64,000 nt of DNA from contig NZ_JABFHF010000018.1 in NCBI RefSeq assembly GCF_015476655.1, positions 61,543 to 125,542 on the forward strand, written 5' to 3'. Position 1 is the stretch's first letter. Every line of letters starts with the position of its first letter. Of this stretch, positions 51,906 through 58,857 are shown piece after piece. Below the pieces are notes generated by a model. The model was not told the origin of the DNA. It saw only the letters and a list, made by a program, of their open reading frames with translations, and ran no database searches. The translations under genes were made by a program, and so were the position numbers. The stretch is from Aquiflexum lacus. GTDB lineage: Bacteria; Bacteroidota; Bacteroidia; Cytophagales; Cyclobacteriaceae.

Positions 51906-53127
51906 CATCTTTTTCTGTATTTTTCCTTTCATCCACGTAATCTTTCAGATATATAAACTCGATGGTCAAATCGCCATCTTTGGCTATCGTGGCTTTTTCC
52001 AAAACCGCTGACTTATCTTGGAGCAATTCTGGAATAAAATGTTCGGTCAATTGTGTTCCGAACTCTTCTGATGCGTCCCTTGGCAGTTCTGTAGGGAGAT
52101 TGTCTATTGCCATCACGGAGATGCTCGTTTGTTTACCAAAAGCGGGTAATTCCGAGAAATTTTCTCTGTCAACATCAAAAACAGGATCAGCAATGGTACT
52201 GACACGTAATGTGGTTGGTACAGAACCATTGATATCACAAGTAATATCAGCAATGACTGAAAGAGAAAAATCTTCTGAGCTGATATCTTCCAATTGGAAA
52301 AGTTTTGGTGCCCGATGATCCCAATAGGCCGCAGCTATGAGGATATCACTTACTTCCGCATACTTTAGAAAATGGCTTTCGTATTTATCAGGGAAATTAT
52401 AAAACTCTTCCTTATCAAAGCCTCCGTCGGTTTTTCGCCGATTGTAATCACTTCCGTTTAATATTGTGTATACAGGTTCATCGAAATATTGGACCAGAAA
52501 ATCCTTTTGCGGTACAGACCTGATTCCCACTTCATTCAAAACCTCTAGGGCACCTTTTGCCACTCTTCCTGTGCCTGTCACCACTATTTTGATTGGAGGT
52601 AACTGAACTTTATGCAATTCCCTTTTGATTTCTTCCCTGTCAAAACATTCAAATGCACGCTTCAAGTCAAAAAGACCGCTTTTTTGCCCATAAGTCAAAA
52701 GTCCATTATACGCCCCAACGATACCTGCCCATCTTCCAAAAGCAACTGTCCGATTTCCTTTTTGATCCTTAAGTAATTCATAATCCATCAGGGTAATGTT
52801 TTTTTCCAAGATCGTCTGTAACAACTTTCGGTTGTGTGATTGCTTTTTGATGGTATGGGAAAAAAATACGTAAGTTTTATTATTGATCAATTGGGCAACA
52901 GGAACTTCCTTAATTCCCATCAGAAGGTCACAAAAAGAAATATCATCTACCACCTCGACACCTGCCTCTTGGTATTCCGAATCCGTGAAACACCTTATCT
53001 CACTCGACTCCACATAAAATGAAAGCTGACCGGCATAGTTTTCTGTTATTTCAGCCAATTGAGACGGGGTAAATGGGACCCGTTTATCTGCCGGTATTTT
53101 TCCTTCTTTTATTAAACCTATCTTCAT
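51892..53127 (-). CDS. Saccharopine/alanine dehydrogenase-like oxidoreductase
   Basis: A 411-residue NAD(P)-dependent enzyme. The N-terminal AlaDh/PNT-type domain begins KIGLIKEGKIPADKRVPFTP, and a Rossmann segment with IKIVVTGTGRVAKGALEVL lies in the middle. A later DITCDINGSVPTTLR motif is typical of the LYS1-like saccharopine dehydrogenase branch. The reaction is probably reductive amination/deamination around lysine or a related keto acid, but Bacteroidota members are uncharacterised. The ATG at 53127 is chosen as the natural N-terminus. A -7-like element lies 36 bp upstream; deoC follows in an overlapping arrangement. Confidence 0.83.
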   Translation of the reverse strand: MKIGLIKEGKIPADKRVPFTPSQLAEITENYAGQLSFYVESSEIRCFTDSEYQEAGVEVVDDISFCDLLMGIKEVPVAQLINNKTYVFFSHTIKKQSHNRKLLQTILEKNITLMDYELLKDQKGNRTVAFGRWAGIVGAYNGLLTYGQKSGLFDLKRAFECFDREEIKRELHKVQLPPIKIVVTGTGRVAKGALEVLNEVGIRSVPQKDFLVQYFDEPVYTILNGSDYNRRKTDGGFDKEEFYNFPDKYESHFLKYAEVSDILIAAAYWDHRAPKLFQLEDISSEDFSLSVIADITCDINGSVPTTLRVSTIADPVFDVDRENFSELPAFGKQTSISVMAIDNLPTELPRDASEEFGTQLTEHFIPELLQDKSAVLEKATIAKDGDLTIEFIYLKDYVDERKNTEKDDEEY

Positions 53128-53162
53128 GTATCTTGGGTTATTCAATTGGAAATAAAAACAAT

Positions 53163-53170
53163 CAAAATTA
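53163..53170 (-). promoter_or_regulatory. Putative -7 element of the dehydrogenase-deoC unit
   Basis: The minus strand reads TAATTTTG, matching TAnnTTTG, 36 bp before the ATG at 53127. Confidence 0.45.
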
Positions 53171-53257
53171 ATTATTCCTATGGGTGACTAAGGTACTCTT
53201 GAGGATAAATTTTCATTTTGATGTCTGATTTGGGATATTCGTAAAAAAAGAAACAGC

Positions 53258-53854
53258 ATGTCGTATTTGATTTTGGTAATACTTTGGGTTTTATTCTATT
53301 TTTTGCATTCATTCTTAGCAAGCCTCAATATAAAAAGAAAAATTAAAGGAATGATGGGCAGACAATACATATGGTACAGGCTGCTGTATTCTGTATTTGC
53401 ACTTTTTCATTTAATGGTGATTTTGATCTACGCTGCAGGAATTCCGCAATCCCTTCTTTTTGATAAAAGCCCCTTTTTGACTTATTTGGGATATATGGGC
53501 GCTGCCTTTGGCACCATTGTATTGGTGCGTAGCTTGAAATATATTAGTGGAAAGAAATTTCTCGGCGTATCGCCTCATGATGACTTGGAAGATCAGGGGA
53601 ATTTAGTATCGAAAGGGGTTCACAGCTATATCAGACATCCGATTTACGCAGGATTGATACTGATCTTTTTTGGATATTTTCTTTATCAGCCCTATCCTAC
53701 CTCCTTGGTTCATTTGGCCTTGTTGTTAGTTTATTTACCTTTTGGCATATACTTCGAGGAAAAAAAGCTGATCTCCATTTATGGTAAAGCCTATATTCGA
53801 TATCAAAAAGAAGTTCCCTCTCTGATTCCTTATAAAAGAAAAAGGACCGCTTGA
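53258..53854 (+). CDS. Isoprenylcysteine methyltransferase/NnrU-like membrane protein
   Basis: A 198-residue protein with about five transmembrane segments. The C-terminal half has the SAM-binding signature of the ICMT/PEMT-like family, GVHSYIRHPIYAGLI, followed by a Glu-containing FEEKKLISIYGKAYIRYQKEVP segment. Related bacterial proteins are annotated as NnrU or methyltransferase family proteins. The methyl acceptor is unknown. A bidirectional-looking terminator begins inside the last codons. Confidence 0.82.
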   Translation: MSYLILVILWVLFYFLHSFLASLNIKRKIKGMMGRQYIWYRLLYSVFALFHLMVILIYAAGIPQSLLFDKSPFLTYLGYMGAAFGTIVLVRSLKYISGKKFLGVSPHDDLEDQGNLVSKGVHSYIRHPIYAGLILIFFGYFLYQPYPTSLVHLALLLVYLPFGIYFEEKKLISIYGKAYIRYQKEVPSLIPYKRKRTA

Positions 53855-53869
53855 TACGGTCCTTTTTTT
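53841..53869. terminator. Terminator between convergent genes
   Basis: AAAGGACCG and CGGTCCTTT pair around a 7-nt loop that contains the TGA stop codon, with a T-run on the right and A-run on the left. It can serve both the methyltransferase gene and the convergent FKBP gene cluster. Confidence 0.85.
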
Positions 53870-53882
53870 ATGCTTTTGAAAA

Positions 53883-54431
53883 TTATTCCATTCCCCTAAA
53901 ATCCACTTCAAACATCAATACTGAGTTTGGCGGGATGCGTTCATTTGTTTCGCTGTCCCGATAAGCCCATGGTGAAGGAATGATTAAAATAGCTTTAGAT
54001 CCACTTTTGAGATTTCTAAATCCATAATTAAATCCTGAAATGGCTTCAGAAGAACCTAATGTGAATTGAAATAATCTGTAATTTCTGCTTTCCACAAAAA
54101 TGTTATTCTCTTTGGCCACTTCTTCGATATTAGTGTCAAACACTGATCCATCGAGTAAGCTGCCTATATAATTGGTATAGATCAAATTACCTGGAACAGG
54201 CCTGTCTTCCGCACCTTCTTCTTGGACGATGACAACAACACCTGTAGGATCATGGTATCTATAGATACTATCAATCTGTGCTGTTGCAAGAAATTCATCA
54301 ATGATTATTCTATCTTTTTCAAGGTTTCCTTCCACATCATAGACCGGCCCACCAAATGGGTTATTCGGTTCACAGGCTATGCTGATCAAAAAAACAAACA
54401 AAAAAGACAATATGGATTGGAATTTTTTCAT
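53883..54431 (-). CDS. FKBP-type peptidyl-prolyl isomerase lipoprotein 1
   Basis: A 182-residue lipoprotein (lipobox SIAC, Cys20) with a C-terminal FKBP domain at about 75-182 (GSLLDGSVFDTN, ISGFNYGFRNLKSGSKAILIIPSPWAYRD, NSVLMFEVDF). A 15-20-residue insertion after FDTN (EEVAKENNIFVESRNY) is shared with the two upstream paralogues. It would assist folding of exported proteins in the periplasm. The tandem of three FKBP lipoproteins after a DHH gene near ndk resembles the gldI region of Flavobacteriia, so a link to gliding/T9SS is possible but unproven. Confidence 0.9.
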   Translation of the reverse strand: MKKFQSILSFLFVFLISIACEPNNPFGGPVYDVEGNLEKDRIIIDEFLATAQIDSIYRYHDPTGVVVIVQEEGAEDRPVPGNLIYTNYIGSLLDGSVFDTNIEEVAKENNIFVESRNYRLFQFTLGSSEAISGFNYGFRNLKSGSKAILIIPSPWAYRDSETNERIPPNSVLMFEVDFRGME

Positions 54432-54445
54432 GGATAATTTTCCTT

Positions 54446-54982
54446 TTAATCTTTACGTCTCAATTCCAACAAGTTTAGCTCAAATAAAAGCGGGGCATTT
54501 GGAGGGATTGATCCTTGACCTTGGCCACCATAGCCATAAAGTGAAGGCATGAGAACCGTTGCAATATCCCCTTCTTCCATTTTGGACAAGGCAAATTCAA
54601 ATCCCACAATCAGTCCTGTCAAGCCATACAACATCACGAATGGTTCATAATCCCTATTGGGATTAAATATGTTGTTCTGTCTCGCTACCGAATCTACAGA
54701 AGTGTCAAAGACAAAATTATTGAGCAATTTGCCAGAATAATCCACCCAAAGGGTATCTCCGATATTTGCCAATTCGCCACTTTCAGAAACTTCTTGCCAT
54801 AAGATCCTTATACCCGTGGTTGGGTCATTAAATTCTTTTACAGATGTAATCGGATTATCAGCAAGGTAATTTTCTATGTCAACGAGATTCCTCTCGAATA
54901 TGATCTGATCATTTTCACTGTCAGAAATACAGGATGAGAATGCTATTATAATCGAGAATAATACTAAGCTTAACCTTTTCAT
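54446..54982 (-). CDS. FKBP-type peptidyl-prolyl isomerase lipoprotein 2
   Basis: A 178-residue lipoprotein (lipobox FSSC) whose FKBP domain spans about 75-178 (YSGKLLNNFVFDTS, LIVGFEFALSKMEEGDIATVLMPSLYGYGG, APLLFELNLLELR). The insertion after FDTS (VDSVARQNNIFNPNRDY) is like that of its neighbours. The ATG at 54982 begins 4 bp after the upstream gene's stop, so the cluster is one operon. The active-site Asp of the FDT motif and the aromatic pocket seem kept. Confidence 0.9.
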   Translation of the reverse strand: MKRLSLVLFSIIIAFSSCISDSENDQIIFERNLVDIENYLADNPITSVKEFNDPTTGIRILWQEVSESGELANIGDTLWVDYSGKLLNNFVFDTSVDSVARQNNIFNPNRDYEPFVMLYGLTGLIVGFEFALSKMEEGDIATVLMPSLYGYGGQGQGSIPPNAPLLFELNLLELRRKD

Positions 54983-54986
54983 TATT

Positions 54987-55925
54987 TTATTTTTGTACAT
55001 CTGTGATCTCAACGTCAAAGATCAGGATAGAGTTGGCTTTGATGGCTCCACCGGTTTCTCTATCGCCATAGGCCAATGTTGAGGGGATGATAAATTTGGC
55101 TTTATCTCCTTGTTTGAGCAGACCTAAACCTTCATCCCATCCTGGTATCACTCGTCCCTGACCAACCACAACTTCCAAAGGTCCGTATCCACCGGCATTG
55201 TCTCTTTGTTCGTTGTAAACACCTGATTCTTGTGCTATTTCTTTCATACTGGTGTCAAACACTGTCCCATCAAGTAGATATCCAGCATAATGTACATAAG
55301 CCGTATCACCACTTTCAATCTCTGAACCTGAGCCTGCTTCTTCAATGACGTAAAAAAGACCTGATTCTGTCTTGGTGGCTTGAATATTATTTTCAGCGAT
55401 ATATTCTTCTATCAACTGAGTGTCTATTTCCAACTGCTTGACAGCACTTTCTGCTTGTTTTTTGATAGTAGCCTCTTGAAGGGAAGTAAAATAAGCTTCT
55501 ACGCCTTGCTGATCCAAAACATCAATCACACCGATCTGGATTTTAACATTTTTCTCCTTATCAAGGAAGAATGGCATATTCATTTCACCAAATACTTTTA
55601 GGGCGTTTGCTTCAAAAGCGATACTGTCACCTTTTTTAAGACTTAGGAAAATCTCATCCATGCCGCTTTCTCTTGGAAGAGAATCATTGTACTGGAGGTA
55701 GCCCGGCATATTTTGGTCATATGTTGAGATAAAGATAGAATCTTCATCATTCTTCACTACCAGATTATATAGGACAAACTCCCCATTTTTTGGTTTCTGA
55801 GAACCTTCTTTAATGTAAGTATATTCTATACCATCTGACGTAGTCTCGGTTTTTTTGCAGGACATAAGACCAGCAGCTGTCACTAAAAAAACAGCAGAGA
55901 ACATGATACTTTTAATTTTTTTCAT
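54987..55925 (-). CDS. FKBP-type peptidyl-prolyl isomerase lipoprotein 3
   Basis: A 312-residue lipoprotein (lipobox LMSC, Cys23). The C-terminal FKBP domain (about 200-312) is complete: HYAGYLLDGTVFDTS, VIPGWDEGLGLLKQGDKAKFIIPSTLAYGD, ANSILIFDVEITDV. The N-terminal half (about 30-190) is a second, weaker FKBP-like/leader region (YTYIKEGSQKPKNGEFVLYN, FLSLKKGDSIAFEANALKVF) without the active-site residues. Its start codon overlaps the DHH gene stop by 14 bp. It is the largest and probably ancestral member of the triplet. Confidence 0.92.
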   Translation of the reverse strand: MKKIKSIMFSAVFLVTAAGLMSCKKTETTSDGIEYTYIKEGSQKPKNGEFVLYNLVVKNDEDSIFISTYDQNMPGYLQYNDSLPRESGMDEIFLSLKKGDSIAFEANALKVFGEMNMPFFLDKEKNVKIQIGVIDVLDQQGVEAYFTSLQEATIKKQAESAVKQLEIDTQLIEEYIAENNIQATKTESGLFYVIEEAGSGSEIESGDTAYVHYAGYLLDGTVFDTSMKEIAQESGVYNEQRDNAGGYGPLEVVVGQGRVIPGWDEGLGLLKQGDKAKFIIPSTLAYGDRETGGAIKANSILIFDVEITDVQK

Positions 55926-56952
55926 GAATGAGTTCAGGTTGAATAAATAGGATGTTATAATTTTCTTTTATGAGTTTTTGGAATTTTTCGGTTGTTTCTT
56001 GAAGGGAAAGTGCGGATTTGCCGCCTGAGGCATTTTTATGTCCTCCTCCATCAAAGTGGGAAGCTGCAAACTTATTGATTGCAACGTCTTCTGTGGATCG
56101 GAATGAGATTTTTATCCCATCTTCTCTTTCTGTAAATAAAGCTGCTATTTTTATGCCATCCAGTGAAAGTGCGTAGTTGACAAGTCCTTCTGTATCTCCG
56201 GTTTGGGAATTATACTTTCTGAGATCTTTTTTACTGATTGCAAAAAAGGCTGTTTTCAGATCTTCCATTATTACCAGCCTTCTGGTAATGGCAAAGCCGA
56301 TAAACTTCAACCTGTTTATACTATTGGTATCATAGATCAATCTCGAGATCTTGGAGTTATCCGCACCGATACCGATCAATTCTGCCGTAATTAAATGGAC
56401 ATTTTTGGTGGTATTGGGATGTCTAAAGCCTCCAGTATCGGTCATGATACCTGCGTAGAGGCATTCTGCAATGTCCTTGTCGATCAGTTTGCTGTCACCT
56501 AATTCTACAATCAGTTCATATACCAGTTCACAGGTCGCTGCTGCTTTGGTACTCAGATATTCGAAATCCGTAAAATCTTTTGGATCCTGATGGTGGTCAA
56601 TATTTACCTTGTAAGCGGAGGATTTTTCAACTATATCCTGCATGTCCTGCATCCTTTTTGGACATGAAAAGTCCAGACAGAATATCATGGTTGCTTGCCG
56701 AATGATCTCCTTCGCTTTGGACTGCTGTGTTTTATCTTCGAAATTGATCACCTCCTCGTTGCCTTTCATCCAATGAAGGAAGGAAGGGTAATCTGAAGGG
56801 GTAATTACAATAACTTCGTGACCCTTTTTCTTCAAAAAATTAGCCAGACCCAAAGAAGAACCCAATGCATCTGCATCAGGCTTGTGGTGGGTTGTAATGA
56901 CAATTTTTTGGGGTGAAGAAATTTTATATTTGAATGACTCTAATTCTCGCAT
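55912..56952 (-). CDS. DHH family phosphoesterase, NrnA-like
   Basis: A 346-residue bifunctional oligoribonuclease/pAp-phosphatase-like enzyme. DHH-family metal ligands are in VITTHHKPDADALGSSLG (His22, Asp26, Asp28) and NIDHHQD (Asp119, His120, His121), with TDTGGFRH and the DHHA1 GGGHKNASGG motif further on. NrnA-type enzymes break down RNA di- to pentanucleotides and dephosphorylate pAp. The ATG at 56952 is the natural start. It is the first gene of the operon with three FKBP lipoproteins and is divergent from ndk. Confidence 0.92.
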   Translation of the reverse strand: MRELESFKYKISSPQKIVITTHHKPDADALGSSLGLANFLKKKGHEVIVITPSDYPSFLHWMKGNEEVINFEDKTQQSKAKEIIRQATMIFCLDFSCPKRMQDMQDIVEKSSAYKVNIDHHQDPKDFTDFEYLSTKAAATCELVYELIVELGDSKLIDKDIAECLYAGIMTDTGGFRHPNTTKNVHLITAELIGIGADNSKISRLIYDTNSINRLKFIGFAITRRLVIMEDLKTAFFAISKKDLRKYNSQTGDTEGLVNYALSLDGIKIAALFTEREDGIKISFRSTEDVAINKFAASHFDGGGHKNASGGKSALSLQETTEKFQKLIKENYNILFIQPELIHEKN

Positions 56953-57099
56953 TTGATTGCATTTGCAAGTTCTCCTAAAAGAACATAGTCCGCAAAGGTC
57001 AGGATAATTTTTGAAAAATCCCAATAAGCATAAAGGACTAATCTTGAATCAGATAAGCTATAATTTCTGTACTTTATTCGGACTTTCATTGAATTAACC

Positions 57100-57107
57100 T
57101 ATTTTTG
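57100..57107 (+). promoter_or_regulatory. Putative -7 element of ndk
   Basis: TATTTTTG matches TAnnTTTG, 37 bp before the ndk ATG. The -33 site is weak. Confidence 0.5.
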
Positions 57108-57144
57108 CAGCCTAATATAAAACCAAGAACTAAATATAAATACA

Positions 57145-57567
57145 ATGGCAAGTAACAGAACATTCACCATGATCAAGCCTGATGCATTTGGTGCAGGCAA
57201 TTCCGGTGCAATTTTGAAAATGATAGAAGAGGCTGGATTTAAAATCGTTGCAATGAAAGCAACGCAGTTGACTCCCGAATTGGCGGGTAAATTCTATGAA
57301 GTACATAAGGAAAGACCTTTTTACGCTGACTTATGCAAGTATATGTCTTCCGGTCCTATCATTGCTGCCATTTTGGAAAAAGACAATGCTGTTGAAGACT
57401 TCAGGACTTTGATAGGTGCCACTAATCCTGCCAATGCAGCAGAAGGAACCATCAGAAAAATTTATGCAACTTCTATTGAGGCCAATGCTGTTCACGGTTC
57501 TGACTCTGATGAAAATGCCGCAATCGAAGGTAATTTCTACTTCAGCCAACTTGAAAGAGTTTCTTAA
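57145..57567 (+). CDS. ndk: Nucleoside diphosphate kinase
   Basis: A 140-residue kinase that moves the terminal phosphate between nucleoside di- and triphosphates through a phospho-histidine. The active-site His117 is in [12 protein letters not shown], and the standard TMIKPDAF start and [18 protein letters not shown] segment are present. The length is normal. It is divergent from the DHH-FKBP operon, a gene order known near gldI in Flavobacteriia, and has a strong terminator. Confidence 0.98.
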   Translation: MASNRTFTMIKPDAFGAGNSGAILKMIEEAGFKIVAMKATQLTPELAGKFYEVHKERPFYADLCKYMSSGPIIAAILEKDNAVEDFRTLIGATNPANAAEGTIRKIYATSIEANAVHGSDSDENAAIEGNFYFSQLERVS

Positions 57568-57586
57568 GCTGTATCGCTAAAGTAAC

Positions 57587-57619
57587 AAAAAACCCATGTC
57601 GTGAGACATGGGTTTTTTT
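57587..57619 (+). terminator. ndk terminator
   Basis: AACCCATGTC pairs with GACATGGGTT around GTGA, followed by a T-run, 20 bp after the ndk stop codon. Confidence 0.9.
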
Positions 57620-57670
57620 AGTTTCAAAATATATTTTTTTCGTTAACAGGTCCACTAACTTTGGATTTCC

Positions 57671-58201
57671 TTAAGCCACCAATCCTTCCAAACTTAAAAT
57701 AGGCTGCTTGCTCGTTGCAGTAAAATCCATTAGTTCCTCAATGGGCAATTCTATGTTGTCCGCAATGATGGGCCATTGAGGTGGTTCAAAAATCCATTCA
57801 CCATCTCCGTTTTTCATATGTCTCCTATCAGAAAAAAAACCAGAAATGTAATCCTCTGAATCAATAGCTTTGAATTTGGGATGTGAAGATTCACTTTTTC
57901 CATCCAAATCCTTGAAAGTCAAGCGGAGGTATTCCTGAAGGGGTGTTGGTTGGTCCAAAGATGAATCCAAATCAAATACCAGTTCAGAATTGTCTTTAGA
58001 AACATATAGGATCACATGATAATCCCACCAAACAGGCGACCCGTCAACGGCATCTTTCTGGAAATGAAAAGCGCAGTTTTTATCGGTGCTTGAAACAAAA
58101 AGCACTTTTTTAACAAAACCTGCCAATTCAGGATGTTGGCACAGGTGCCAGATATTTTCCTCACAATAGTTTTTGGTGTACTTGGATGATGTGATTTCCA
58201 T
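57671..58201 (-). CDS. Protein N-terminal glutamine amidohydrolase (NTAQ1-like)
   Basis: A 176-residue protein matching the eukaryotic N-degron enzyme NTAQ1/WDYHV1 (PF09764), which deamidates N-terminal Gln to Glu. The catalytic Cys13 is in NYCEENIWHLC, His62 in WWDYHVILYV and Asp77 in VFDLDSSL, with the family-specific FFSDRRHMKNGDGEWIFEPP and a preceding SEDYISG later on. Spacings agree with the human enzyme triad Cys-His-Asp. The ATG at 58201 is chosen; longer versions add unmatched residues. It is convergent with ndk and divergent from a STAS/SEC14 gene. No leucyl/arginyl transferase gene is in the window. Confidence 0.88.
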   Translation of the reverse strand: MEITSSKYTKNYCEENIWHLCQHPELAGFVKKVLFVSSTDKNCAFHFQKDAVDGSPVWWDYHVILYVSKDNSELVFDLDSSLDQPTPLQEYLRLTFKDLDGKSESSHPKFKAIDSEDYISGFFSDRRHMKNGDGEWIFEPPQWPIIADNIELPIEELMDFTATSKQPILSLEGLVA

Positions 58202-58451
58202 TTCGTGCGAATATAAACTTGCATTAAATCTCGTTTTTTTTGAGATAGCAATGCTGGAGGTAGTACGTTGCAAGTGATCTAAAAGGTTTCTTTATTTTAG
58301 AAATTAAATATTTTTTTATCTGGATACGAAGGAGGTAGTTGAATTATAAATTTAATTAAGATATTTCACAGGGATTATTGTAGCCAACCGTTTTTTTTCG
58401 CTCAACAGGTTTTGCTTTAAACCCTTTCCCTTAAAACGGGTTCATAAATGC

Positions 58452-58841
58452 ATGGATCCTTACGCAATCATTGACGAATCCGATTTCCCCATCGTTCGCA
58501 TTCGTTTTACTGGCCATAAAAGCACTGACCAAAACTTTCAAACTTATCTGGCCCAAACCAAAGCCTGTTATAGGTTTAACAAGCCTTTGGTCATCATTTT
58601 CGATGCTTCAAATGCGGGTATTCCCTCACTGTCACATCAAAAAATGCAGGCAACTTGGCTTAAGGAAAATAAGGAACTGATGAAAAATTATTGTGCGGGA
58701 ACTGCCTACATTATCCCCAACGCGGCTATTCGGACCATCTTAAAAGTGATTTTTTCATTCCAAAAGCAACCTGTACCCTATCAGATTTTCGAAACCGAGC
58801 CTGAAGGAGAAGCATGGACACAAAGCCTTATTTTGAAATAG
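58452..58841 (+). CDS. STAS/SEC14-like (SpoIIAA-like) domain protein
   Basis: A 129-residue cytoplasmic protein with an alternating beta/alpha pattern: FPIVRIRFTGHKSTDQNFQTYL, KPLVIIFDASNAG, AYIIPNAAIRTILKVIF and VPYQIFETEPEGEAWTQ. This matches the SpoIIAA-like STAS/SEC14 group. The ligand is unknown; lipid or nucleotide binding is suggested for relatives. The following TonB receptor-type gene is convergent and ends 17 bp away. Confidence 0.72.
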   Translation: MDPYAIIDESDFPIVRIRFTGHKSTDQNFQTYLAQTKACYRFNKPLVIIFDASNAGIPSLSHQKMQATWLKENKELMKNYCAGTAYIIPNAAIRTILKVIFSFQKQPVPYQIFETEPEGEAWTQSLILK

Positions 58842-58857
58842 TTGCTAAAGTTTATTA

